A DNA stretch of 64,000 nucleotides, taken from contig CAWDYA010000002.1 in NCBI GenBank assembly GCA_963806495.1, forward strand, positions 372,001 to 436,000, written 5' to 3'. The translations under genes were made by a program, and so were the position numbers. Shown here piece after piece: positions 32,666 to 41,373 of this stretch. Each line of letters starts with the position of its first letter. Position 1 is the first letter of the stretch. This DNA is from CAWDYA01 sp963806495. Lineage in GTDB: Bacteria > Acidobacteriota > Polarisedimenticolia > JACPZX01 > DASXTC01. Below the pieces are notes generated by a model, which worked only from the letters and a program-made list of their open reading frames with translations, made no database searches and was not told the origin of the DNA.

Positions 32666-32695
32666 TTGACACATTCCGTGGTGCGGCGGTAGAGT
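32666..32695 (+). promoter_or_regulatory. Possible hybrid promoter of the MBL gene at the IS end
   Basis: TTGACA at 32666-32671 (the outer tip of the insertion sequence) and TAGAGT at 32690-32695, 18 bases apart. It points away from the element toward the MBL gene at 32747. It may be a promoter partly supplied by the element, or a native promoter into which the element inserted. Confidence 0.5.
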
Positions 32696-32746
32696 GAGCC
32701 GTTCCCCGAACGCTCACGGATTCACGCATCCCCGCAGGAGGATCTC

Positions 32747-33790
32747 ATGCCGCGTCGTGCCGCGATGTCGCTCGCTGTGCTGGTGTCCGCCTTCGGCGCA
32801 CTGGCGCTTCCGGCTCCTGCGTACGCGCATCGCGGGGCACCGCCCGATCCGAATGAGCCGCAGCTGACGCTGGAGAAGGTTACCGACCGGACCTGGTGTC
32901 TCTTCGGTCCGGGAGGCAATGTCGGGTTCGTCGTCACCGACAAGGGCGTGCTGGTCGTCGACGACCAGTACGAGAATGTCGCGCAGGGCATCGTCGACAA
33001 GATCGCTTCGGTGACGGACCAGCCGATCCGTTACCTTGTGAACACCCACTATCATTCCGATCACACGGGCGGGAATCCGGTCTTCATCAAGTTTGCCGAG
33101 ATCATCGCCCACGACAACGTCCGGCCCCGTCTGCTCGAGTTCCCGGAGACGATCAAGAAGACCTATCCGGCGAAGATCGAGGCGCTGGAGAAGGAGATTG
33201 CCGGCATCCCGGATGCCGGGGATTCCTACCGTCTGTCACTCGAGAAGGATCTCGGGCTCCTGAAGTACTTCCTCGACAGCGCGAAGGAGTTCAAGATCGA
33301 CACCGCCGCCCCTCCCGGTCTGACCTACGAGGGGACGGTGACCGTGTGGCTCGGAGGCCAGGAGATCCGGATCTTCCACGTTGCGCCGGGGCACACCGAC
33401 GGCGACTCGATGGTGTACTTCAAGGACGAGAACGTCCTGCACGTAGGCGACCTGATGTTCAACGGAATGGTTCCCTTCATCGACGCCCTGGCGGGAGGCA
33501 GCCTCGCTGGGTCGATCGAGAACATCGACTACGCGATCGCGCATGTGCCCGCCGACACCCGGATCATTCCGGGACATGGCCCGGTGACCGACATCAGCGG
33601 GCTCAAGCGGTTCCGGGACTTCCTCGCGGATGTGCAGACGAAGGTCGGCAAGGCGGTGCGCTCGGGGATGTCCCGGGCCGATACGGTGCGCGCTGTCAAG
33701 ATGGACGAGTATCCCGAGATCAAGCCGGGGTTCCGCACGCTGGGAAACCTCGTCGAGGTTGCCTGGGACGAGGCGCGGGCCGCCCGGTGA
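32747..33790 (+). CDS. Secreted MBL-fold metallohydrolase
   Basis: 347 aa. A signal peptide is followed by a metallo-beta-lactamase fold. Metal ligands: NTHYHSDHTGG, APGHTDGDS, HVGDLMF and IPGHGPVT. A long helical insert between the first and second motif (residues about 120-195) is unlike beta-lactamases of clinical type but is seen in periplasmic MBL proteins of unknown substrate. A hydrolase for a periplasmic substrate is likely; antibiotic hydrolysis is not indicated. AGGAGG precedes the ATG. The GTG of the next gene overlaps its stop. Confidence 0.87.
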   Translation: MPRRAAMSLAVLVSAFGALALPAPAYAHRGAPPDPNEPQLTLEKVTDRTWCLFGPGGNVGFVVTDKGVLVVDDQYENVAQGIVDKIASVTDQPIRYLVNTHYHSDHTGGNPVFIKFAEIIAHDNVRPRLLEFPETIKKTYPAKIEALEKEIAGIPDAGDSYRLSLEKDLGLLKYFLDSAKEFKIDTAAPPGLTYEGTVTVWLGGQEIRIFHVAPGHTDGDSMVYFKDENVLHVGDLMFNGMVPFIDALAGGSLAGSIENIDYAIAHVPADTRIIPGHGPVTDISGLKRFRDFLADVQTKVGKAVRSGMSRADTVRAVKMDEYPEIKPGFRTLGNLVEVAWDEARAAR

Positions 33791-34584
33791 ACAGAGGCGA
33801 GCGTCTCGATCTCGGCTGGGATCTTCTCGAGCAGGGGGAGTTTGCCGGCGCGGTCGAGGCCGCGCAGGCCCTGGTGGACGAGGAGGCCGGGGACCCCGAG
33901 GCCCTGATCCTGCTCGGGAGCGCGCTCCTGGAGGCGGGCCGGCGCGAGGAGGCGCTCGACCGGCTCCGGGAAGCGCTCGATGTCGACCAGGACAGCGTCA
34001 CCGCGCGTCTGACCCTGGCCTCGGCCCTGTACGAGAGCTGCCGGTTCGAGGAAGCGCTGGGTCAGATCGAGGCTGTGCTCGGGCGGGAGGCGCCGGCTCC
34101 GCATCCCCTCTACATGAAGGGCCTCGCCCTGGACATGATGGGCCGTCGGCAGGAGGCGGACGTCTGCTTCGCCGAGGCGGCCCGCCTCGATCCGGACCGC
34201 TACGCCGTGCCGATTGCGCTCGACGATGCGGCCTTCGACGAGGTGGTGCGGCGCGCGCTGGAGGACCTGCCGCCGGAGTTCCGGAACCGGCTCGACACGC
34301 TGCCGGTCGTCGTGCAGGACGTGCCGGATGCCGCCCTCATCCGGGGCCTCGAGGGGACGACACCCGACCTGCTGGGGCTGTTCGTCGGGGTGCCGCTATC
34401 GGAGAGGAGTCATCTCGATCTGCCGCAGGCTCCCGAGGCGGTGTATCTGTTCCGGCGCAACCTCGAGCGGGTCGCGTCCGACGCCGAGGATCTGGTTGAG
34501 GAAATCCGGGTGACCCTGCTGCACGAAATCGGCCACTTCCTCGGGATGGACGAGGAGGACCTCGAGGAAGCCGGATACGCCTGA
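33787..34584 (+). CDS. TPR-fused minimal zincin (metallopeptidase-like)
   Basis: 265 aa from GTG 33787 (GTGA overlap with the MBL gene). Residues 1-135 form three or four TPR repeats. Residues 145-265 match the small Zincin_1 family: LPPEFRNRLDTLPVVVQDVP, then LLGLFVGVPLSERS, and the metal site HEIGHFLGMDEEDLEE near the C-terminus, with two His and a downstream acidic residue. Stand-alone members are about 120 aa; the TPR fusion is less usual and could bring in a protein substrate. No signal peptide, so cytosolic. Confidence 0.82.
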   Translation: MNRGERLDLGWDLLEQGEFAGAVEAAQALVDEEAGDPEALILLGSALLEAGRREEALDRLREALDVDQDSVTARLTLASALYESCRFEEALGQIEAVLGREAPAPHPLYMKGLALDMMGRRQEADVCFAEAARLDPDRYAVPIALDDAAFDEVVRRALEDLPPEFRNRLDTLPVVVQDVPDAALIRGLEGTTPDLLGLFVGVPLSERSHLDLPQAPEAVYLFRRNLERVASDAEDLVEEIRVTLLHEIGHFLGMDEEDLEEAGYA

Positions 34585-34592
34585 GGGGCGGA

Positions 34593-35192
34593 CTAGAGCG
34601 GGGTGAGGCAGACGAAACTGATCCCGTCGTAATCGGGCGTCCCCGAGGAACCCGGTCCGGCGAGGACCACCGTCTTGCCGTGTCGCGCGATGACGCTGGT
34701 GGCCACCACCTCCACCCCGTCCCGAGTCTGCGAGACCATGAGCCTGACGGTGTTGCGTCCGGCCGGCTGTCCCTCCACGCGGATCTCGATACTGTGCCCG
34801 TCGTCGTCCATGACCGCTGAGCCCCCGGCCAGCTCCACGCGACCGGACCCGAGCGAGACGACCTCCTGGAGCGAGAAGATGTCCTTCAGGTGGGCGATCA
34901 GTTCCTGCTCGGTGTTCCCCGTGATATCCGGGTCCGCCACTACCGAGAAGGAGGGGCCGCGGAAGATGGTGCTGACCGAGATCTCCGATCGCGTGGGCTG
35001 CGTGCGCCCGCGGAGAACCCGCAGGAGCACCGCCTGGTCCGTCAAGGGAGCCGGTGAGGTCGGCGCGATGAAGCGCGTGGGAATGTCGGGCGGTTCGATC
35101 GGCTCGGGGCGGGTCGACAGCGAAACGCCCGCCGCGGCACCGGCCGCCGTCAGCGCGAGGAGAAGGGAGAGGTAGAGCGCACGGCGTGTCAT
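34593..35192 (-). CDS. Secreted protein of the ECF sigma operon, unknown
   Basis: 199 aa from ATG 35192 (ATGA overlap with the gene upstream). Signal peptide LYLSLLLALTAAGAAAGV, then a beta-rich domain with alternating charged strands. The end GKTVVLAGPG...FVCLTPL has a passing likeness to secretin-type beta domains, but I would not assign it. Third gene after an ECF sigma factor and a membrane protein, so it may be the sensor or output of an envelope signal. Confidence 0.6.
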   Translation of the reverse strand: MTRRALYLSLLLALTAAGAAAGVSLSTRPEPIEPPDIPTRFIAPTSPAPLTDQAVLLRVLRGRTQPTRSEISVSTIFRGPSFSVVADPDITGNTEQELIAHLKDIFSLQEVVSLGSGRVELAGGSAVMDDDGHSIEIRVEGQPAGRNTVRLMVSQTRDGVEVVATSVIARHGKTVVLAGPGSSGTPDYDGISFVCLTPL

Positions 35193-35623
35193 CGCGCCGT
35201 CAGACGCCGATCGATCACGACATAGGAGATCTCGGGGTCGATCGACTGCAGGACGACATAGCCGGAATTTCGGCCGCCGCTGCGTGCCCATTCCACCGCG
35301 ACGTCCGGCTCTGCGGAGCCGTTCACCCGCACGACTGTGAGCGACGGTGCGTCGGGAGCCGTGGGGATTGCCTGAGCCGCCCGGCCGCCGAGGACCATCG
35401 CGACGGCGCCGGCCAGCATGGCGACGATCACTGCCACGTGCACCAGGTCGGAGCGACGGCGCGGCGGCTCGGGCACGCGTCCCGCGCCCGGCGTGTCACG
35501 CTGGTTGTCGATCTTCTGCCGCACGCCTTCCCAGAAGTTCGCGTCCCAACCGGAAGGCGGCTTTTCGTCCGGCCTCGAGCCGAACGGATCTTCGTCATCG
35601 AAGGGGTAATCGACCCTGCTCAT
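35189..35623 (-). CDS. Probable anti-sigma membrane protein
   Basis: 144 aa. An acidic N-terminal cytosolic part of about 58 residues (WDANFWEGVRQKIDNQR), one membrane helix (VAVIVAMLAGAVAMVLGG, about 63-82) and an extracytoplasmic domain of 60 residues. It has no His-x3-Cys-x2-Cys zinc motif, so it is not of the ZAS class. Position directly after an ECF sigma gene with ATGA overlap is the main evidence that it holds the sigma factor at the membrane. Confidence 0.65.
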   Translation of the reverse strand: MSRVDYPFDDEDPFGSRPDEKPPSGWDANFWEGVRQKIDNQRDTPGAGRVPEPPRRRSDLVHVAVIVAMLAGAVAMVLGGRAAQAIPTAPDAPSLTVVRVNGSAEPDVAVEWARSGGRNSGYVVLQSIDPEISYVVIDRRLTAR

Positions 35624-36225
35624 GTCGCATCTCCGGGAGCTTCCACGCCCGCAGGGGCCTGCTCGACGGCGAGCTCCGCGCCGAGCGCTTCATCGGCACG
35701 CCCGAGCAGCTCGCGCAGACGTCGCCGCGCGAGGAACCGCAGCACGCGGACGGTGCTGGCGGTGCAGCCGATCATGGCGGCCGCCTCGGACGCGGTGAAT
35801 CCGTGCAGGTCGCACAGCACGACGGCCTGCCGCTGACGCGGCGTCAGGCGCGCCAGTGATTCCTTGAGGCTGAGCGTCGTCTCGGGATCGAGTCGGGACG
35901 GCTCAGGCGGGACAGCCTCACGCTGGTGCCGCCACCGGATCCGGCGCCGGCGAAGCCTGTCCGCGGCAAGACGCGCCGCGATGGTGCAGAGCCAGGTTGA
36001 GAACGACCGCTCGGCATCGTAACGGCGAAGCGCCAGATAAGCTTTGGCGAAGGTCTCCTGCGCCAGGTCGCGGGCCTCGTCCCAGTCCCCGAGGAAATGG
36101 TAGGCGAGCCGAATGACGCGGTTCGCGTTGCGCCGGACCAGGGGCTCGAAGGCCTCGACCGACCCGTTGAGACAGCGCCTGACGGCGTCGCGATCCTGAT
36201 CGGCGTCCGGCCTGAGGTATGTCAT
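35620..36225 (-). CDS. ECF-type RNA polymerase sigma factor
   Basis: 201 aa. Region 2 spans about residues 20-95 (LAYHFLGDWDEARDLAQETFAKAYLALRRYD) and region 4 about 125-180 (LTPRQRQAVVLCDLHGFTASEAAAMIGCTASTVRVLRFLARRRL); only start and end of each are meant as landmarks. The Cys in the recognition helix is uncommon. It leads an operon with the likely anti-sigma factor. It is divergent from the M1 peptidase gene, which may be a target. Confidence 0.88.
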   Translation of the reverse strand: MTYLRPDADQDRDAVRRCLNGSVEAFEPLVRRNANRVIRLAYHFLGDWDEARDLAQETFAKAYLALRRYDAERSFSTWLCTIAARLAADRLRRRRIRWRHQREAVPPEPSRLDPETTLSLKESLARLTPRQRQAVVLCDLHGFTASEAAAMIGCTASTVRVLRFLARRRLRELLGRADEALGAELAVEQAPAGVEAPGDAT

Positions 36226-36334
36226 CCTTGGTCGCCTCCCTGTCCTGCTTCTACACTCCCTTACGATCAGACACCGTCAGACGTTTATGGGTTCCCCTGA
36301 TCCCCTCACGATCGAGTATATTTCGGGCTCCATC

Positions 36335-38558
36335 ATGTCGCGATCTCTTTTGTGTTCTGTTTTTTACGGTTCTGATCGGTCTCTGCACGGGCTCCGCGCA
36401 CGCATCGGAAGCCGGGCCGGGCCGCGATGTCCCACGCCGCGCCCCCCCGACCCGTCAGGAGCGGGCGAAAGTGCACGCCTCCGAGGGCGCCGCGGCGCGG
36501 GAGACGGCGGCGATCGCGACCCGGGTCGCCGCGCTCACCGGTACCGCACAGGTGGACGTCCAGAAGTACATCGTGACCCTCAGGGTGATCCCGGCCTCGC
36601 ACCGGATCGAGGGTTCGGTCAGGCTGCAGGCCCGGTCCGTCGTGGCCGGCCTTACATCGCTCGACGTCGACCTGTACGACGAGATGCTCGTGACGTCGGT
36701 GATGGCGGGGCCGCTCTCTCTCGCGTTTACCCATGCCGGCAACGTGCTGAGCATCGTCCTAGACCACCCGTACGCCGACGGCGAGACGCTCGACCTGGTC
36801 ATCGGCTACGGTGGCATTCCGGCGGTAGCGGGCTACGGGGCGTTCTCTTTCGCGACCCACGGCACACAGCCGATCATCTCCTCGCTCTCGGAGCCGACGT
36901 ACGCCCCCGTCTGGTGGCCCTGCATCGACCGGCCCGCAGACAAGGCGCTCGTCGACATGGACCTGAACGTTCCCGGCGGGCTGACAGGGGTGTCGAACGG
37001 GGTGCTGGCCGGGACAGTCGACGAGCCGGACGGCACCCGGACGTGGCGTTGGCGCTCCGCGAGCCCGATCAGCACGTATCTGGTCTCGGTAGCAATCTCC
37101 AACTACGCCACCTGGACCGACTGGTACATGCCGGTCACGGGCGGGCCGGCCATGCCGGTCCAGAACTGGGTGTACCCGGAGCATTACTCCGAGGCGCAGC
37201 AGGACCTGTCTGTCACGGTGCCGCTGCTCACCTTCTTCGCCAATCTGTTCGGCGAGTATCCCTTCGTGGATGAGAAGTACGGGCATGCCATCTTCCCGTT
37301 CGGCGGTGGGATGGAGCACCAGACGGTGACCTCCTACGGCGCGGGGCTGATCCGCGGTGACAACCGCTATGACTGGGTCGTCGCGCATGAGCTGGCCCAC
37401 CAGTGGTGGGGCGACAGCGTCACGCTGGCGGACTGGCCGGATATCTGGCTCAACGAGGGGTTCGCGACCTACTCGGAGGCCCTCTGGTGGGAGCACGAGT
37501 ACGGTCCGGCGGGGTTGCGTGCGTACATGTCGAGCCTCGACACGCGGCCGTTCTGCGGCACGGTCTACGCGCCGACCTGCGACCTGTTCGGCGATACGGT
37601 CTACAACAAGGGCGCCTGGGTCCTGCACATGCTCCGGGGGGTTGTCGGCGACACGGCGTTCTTCGCGGGGCTTCGCGACTACGCGGAGACGTTCCGGCAC
37701 GCCAACGCCACGACGCAGGACCTGCAGGCCAGGATGGAGGCCGCATCCGGCCTCGACCTGCAGGGCTACTTCTCACGGTGGCTCACCCAGGAAGGGGAGC
37801 CGGACTACCGGTGGGGATGGACCGTTGCGGAGACACCGGCGGGCTTCGTGACACACGTGCGCGTGGAGCAGACTCAGCCGACGGGGCCGTTCGTCATGCC
37901 GATCCGTCTGCGTATCACGTCGTCCGCGGGGGACGTGGACGAGGTCGTGCAGGACAATCTGCCCGGGCAGGACTTCTCGCTGGCTCCGCTTCCCGATCCG
38001 CCGATCTCGGTGCAGCTCGATCCGGACGCCTGGATCCTCAAGTCGACGGTCCGGATGACCCTGGCGGACGCCGACGCCGACGGGGTGCCCGACACGGCGG
38101 ACAACTGTCTCTCGCTCGTCAACCCGGCGCAGGAAGATGTCGATGCCGACGGGGTCGGCGATGTCTGCGATCCGGATGCCGACGGTGATGGCCGCCTCAA
38201 CGCGGCCGACTGTGCGCCGCTCGATCCGAGCGCGAAGGATCCGCCGGCCGAGGCGGCGGCGCTCGACCTCGGCGGCCCGTCGCCGACGATGCTCACGTGG
38301 CAGCCGCTGCCGGGTCAGGGCGTGGGGGTCACCTACGATCTGCTCGGTGCGCCTCTCAACGAGCTCCTCCCGGGCGCCGGTGTCGGCTCGGCCGATTGTC
38401 TGCAGACCGGCCTGGCATCGGCTGCGGCGCAGGACAACGCTCTGCCAGTGGTGGGGGAAGGGTATTATTACGTCGTCCGCGGGCGGAACGCCTGCGGAGC
38501 GGGCCCGCTCGGCGTGGCGTCGGACGGGCAGCCTCGTGTATCCCAGAGCTGTCCCTGA
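36335..38558 (+). CDS. Secreted M1-family aminopeptidase with thrombospondin type 3 repeats
   Basis: About 740 aa. The zinc site is VAHELAHQWWG with the third ligand in WLNEGFATYSEA; the M1 exopeptidase motif appears as GGGMEHQT. The C-terminus carries calcium-binding repeats (DADADGVPDTADNC, VDADGVGDVC, DADGDGRLNAADC) and a beta domain. Start: ATG 36335 yields a perfect signal peptide (MSRSL then CVLFFTVLIGL) only if one T of the run 36348-36351 is removed; as written, the reading frame instead opens at 36219, inside the sigma factor gene, which gives a poor N-terminus. I prefer 36335 with a single-base error. Confidence 0.82.
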
Positions 38559-38568
38559 GGAGAGTTGC

Positions 38569-39674
38569 TTGCGCGAGTCCACGACCGATCTGCTCCGGTG
38601 TCCCGCGAAGATCGGCACGGTCGTCTGCCGCGGCCCTCTCGTCATGAGCGAGGACGGTCTTCCCGCGCGGCTCGCGCCCGACATCGACGGCGAGCTGCTC
38701 GAGGGGCTGATTCGCTGCAACGCCTGCGGGATCGACTACCCGGTGATCAGCGGCGTGCTGCTCCTCGTGAACCGCGTGGGGGAGTACCTGACCCGGTTCT
38801 GGCGGGCCATCCTCTCGGCCGCGGCCCTTCACGGCACGGTGTCCGACGATCTCGCGCGCTGGCTCGAGCGGCACCATCTCGACGCACCCGGTCTGCCCTC
38901 TTCCGACCAGCGGATCGACGTCAACCTGCCCGGATCGATGGACCGGCTCAGCGACCTGGTGGGGGGGACGCGCGGTATGGCACGTTCGCCAAGTTTCTGA
39001 GGGAATGGCAGGGGCGCAGCCCCTACGACCGTCTCGCGTCCTTCGCGATCGGCCTCGGCGTCGGCGGGGGCGTGGCGATCGACAGCGGATGCGGGTCCGG
39101 AGCGATGGCGCTGCGTCTTGCGCCGCTGGCCTCGCGGGTGATCGGGGTTGACTATGCGTTTGCAGCCGTTCTCCTGGCGCGCCGGTTCCTGCTCCACCAG
39201 CCGCGGCCGATGAGCGATTACGAACTGAGGCGCTCCGCCGAGGTGTTCGAGCTGAGGTCGTCGGCTCCCGCCCTCGCCGGAGCCGCGGGAGGGCCGGGTG
39301 CTGTGACACTGCCGCTGTCCAACACCGACTTCATCGTGGCGGACTCCATGAACCTCCCGTTCGAGGACGGAGCGGTGAATCTGGTGGCGGGGGCGAATAT
39401 CATCGACATCCTGTCGCCGCGCGCTGCCCTGAAGGAGTCGGCGCGCGTGCTGGCGACCGGTGGCGTCGTGCTGCTGACCGACCCGTTCAAGGTGAACCCC
39501 TCGGTCTATTCGGACGGGGCGGTGGACCCGATCGCCACACTCAAGGCGTTTCTGGCGGATCTGGGGCTCGCGGTGGTGCTCGAGGAGGACTTCGTGCCGT
39601 GGGTCTGGTATCAGTACGACCGGCACTTCCAGGTGTACCTCAACTACTGCGCGGCGGCGCGCAAGGGTTCCTGA
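38569..39674 (+). CDS. Trm112-like/SAM methyltransferase fusion (frameshifted)
   Basis: Starts at TTG 38569 with GAGGAG 6 bases upstream. Residues 1-70 resemble a Trm112-type zinc domain (LLRCPAKIG, then IRCNACGIDYPVISGVLLLV). Then follows a class I methyltransferase: VAIDSGCGSGAMALRLAP, VIGVDYAFAAVLLARRF, IVADSMNLPFEDGAVNLV and ALKESARVLATGGVVLLTDP. The frame breaks at the G7 run 38961-38967: upstream reads to a stop at 39000, downstream is one frame off. One more G would restore a protein of about 368 aa. Substrate unknown. No clear operon partner. Confidence 0.78.
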
Positions 39675-39687
39675 ACGCAGCGGCGTC

Positions 39688-41373
39688 TCAGTCGGGCGTT
39701 GCGGCTCCCGCTGAGACCGCCATGACGTCCTGACCGTCCCGGCGCGCGACGTCGGCGTGCGGCCCCGGCGACGCAGCCCTCAGCTCGATCCCGGCATGCC
39801 TCAGCACGGCCCGATACTCCTGGGAGAGCAGCAGCTCCTGCTCGCGTTCGCGCCCCTCTACGTACCGGTCGCCCGAGGAGCGCAGCGCCGCGTCGACGAC
39901 CCCGGGATGCACCACGAGCTCATACGATCTGCCCGGCTTCATTCGCGACAGAAGCGACCGGATGACCGAAAGGGTCGGCCGCTTCATGAGTGCGGTTCCG
40001 GACCCGCACGGACCGTGGGATCTCCGCCGTGAGCCACGGAATGCCACCCGCGAGGCCACCGAGAGTCCCAGCCCCTTGAGATCGGGGCCGCGCCAGCGGC
40101 CACGCACCGGTCCGTCCATCGCGCGTATCGGCACGCCCGCTTCCTTCGCCAGCGGAAGCGTCGCGGGGCCGAACAGACCGGGCAGCAGGTGGATGTGCCG
40201 ATGGCTGTCGAGATGAGTCAGGGGGACGCCGGCGGCGCGCGCCAACTCGATCTGCGCACGCCACTCGGCGAGCACCTCGTCCTTTCTCAGTCGGCGGGTG
40301 AGCAGCCTCGTAACGAGGCGGGAGAGAGGGAGGAACCGTCCGCTACGGTCCACCAGGGACGGCACCTGCGCGGGCGGGAGCACGGGCGCGCCTTGCGTGA
40401 GGTTCAGGTGCACACCGAAGTCGAACCAGGGGTGCTCCGCGGCCCAGCGGAGCGCCACGCCGGCGTGCGGGCTCCCCACCAGGATCGAGGCCCCCGACAG
40501 AACGCCGGACACGAGGCCGTGTTCGATGGCGGCATTGACCCCCGGCGACAGCCCGAAGTCGTCCGCGTGCACTGCGAGACGCGGCGGATCCCCGACGGCG
40601 GCAGCCGCACCGTACCGGCCCCGCAGCGAGTTGAACCGGATCCAGATCAGGTCGCGGATCATGAGGGCCGAATCGAGGATGAAGCGGACGGTGCTCGGCT
40701 CGCTGTCATAGCGGAACGACACGGGCACCTCGACGATGGCCGCCTTGCGGTCGATCAGGCCGCGCAGCAGCTCGACGTCGAACGAGAAGCCGTCCATCAC
40801 GAGACGGCCGAGCAGCGGTCTGACGACGGCCGACCGGAACCCCTTGAGCCCGGCCTGGGTGTCGAGCAGCCGGGGGACCGCGATCGCCCGGCAGAGCAGA
40901 TTGAAGAATCGCCCCATGAGATGCCGCGTGTACAGGTACGAGAAGAACGACGGACTGATCAGGTATGTGCTCTCGGGGAGCACCCGACAGGCAATGGCGG
41001 TGTCGATGCCCGACTGGAGCCGTGCCAGGATCCTCCCGGCGTTCTCGATCGGGTAGGCGAGATCGCAGTCGGTGAAGATGGCGTACTCGCCGTGCGCGAG
41101 CCCGAGGCCGGCGCGCGTCGCGAACCCCTTACCGCGGTTGCCCGTGAACCGCACGTGAACGATCGACTCGTCGGGGTGGGCGGCCAGGAAGCGCTCGACG
41201 AGCGCCGGCGTCCGGTCGGTCGAGGCGTCGTCCACGATCAGCAGCTCCCAGTCCTCGGGACGGCGCGCCAGCCATGCGTGCACGTCACGCAGAGTGCGCT
41301 CGATGAACGTCTCCGCGTTGTACACGGGCAGGACGAGCGTCACGAGGGGGCGGTTGGCGTGAAAGAGGCTCAT
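39688..41373 (-). CDS. GT2 glycosyltransferase fused to YdjC/ChbG deacetylase
   Basis: 561 aa, two domains. Residues 1-250: GT2 of the dolichyl/undecaprenyl-phosphate type (TLVLPVYNAETFIERTL, VDDASTDRT, TDCDLAYP with acidic residues 102 and 104). Residues 263-545: YdjC fold with ADDFGLSPGVN (Asp271, Asp272), GVHLNLT (His322) and LDSHRHIHLLPG (His391, His393, His395), the metal ligands of ChbG and NaxD. It would attach an N-acetylhexosamine to undecaprenyl phosphate and deacetylate it. No membrane helix is seen. ATGA overlap with the ArnT gene upstream supports supply of an amino-sugar lipid donor to ArnT. Fusion of these two steps is unusual. Confidence 0.8.
   Translation of the reverse strand: MSLFHANRPLVTLVLPVYNAETFIERTLRDVHAWLARRPEDWELLIVDDASTDRTPALVERFLAAHPDESIVHVRFTGNRGKGFATRAGLGLAHGEYAIFTDCDLAYPIENAGRILARLQSGIDTAIACRVLPESTYLISPSFFSYLYTRHLMGRFFNLLCRAIAVPRLLDTQAGLKGFRSAVVRPLLGRLVMDGFSFDVELLRGLIDRKAAIVEVPVSFRYDSEPSTVRFILDSALMIRDLIWIRFNSLRGRYGAAAAVGDPPRLAVHADDFGLSPGVNAAIEHGLVSGVLSGASILVGSPHAGVALRWAAEHPWFDFGVHLNLTQGAPVLPPAQVPSLVDRSGRFLPLSRLVTRLLTRRLRKDEVLAEWRAQIELARAAGVPLTHLDSHRHIHLLPGLFGPATLPLAKEAGVPIRAMDGPVRGRWRGPDLKGLGLSVASRVAFRGSRRRSHGPCGSGTALMKRPTLSVIRSLLSRMKPGRSYELVVHPGVVDAALRSSGDRYVEGREREQELLLSQEYRAVLRHAGIELRAASPGPHADVARRDGQDVMAVSAGAATPD

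Larger units (their letters stand above)
31349..32671 (-). mobile_element. Insertion sequence with 25-bp terminal inverted repeats
   Basis: About 1.3 kb with one transposase gene. Perfect 25-base inverted repeats lie at 31357-31381 and 32635-32659. Outside them is a further 7-base inverted pair (TGTCAAC at 31349-31355, GTTGACA at 32665-32671), spaced by 1 base on the left and 5 on the right. I found no clear target duplication. It lies between dinB and the MBL gene. The outer end TTGACA is a perfect -35 box pointing outward. Confidence 0.85.

Noticed and set aside
31267..32697. Plus-strand reading frame across the insertion sequence (476 codons)
   Set aside because: Antisense of a clear transposase with zinc ribbon and HTH; glycine and alanine-rich with no domain.
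31320..32700. Target-site duplication at the insertion sequence
   Set aside because: CATTCC occurs near both ends but not adjacent to the repeat tips at equal distance; no 8-9 base direct repeat was found.
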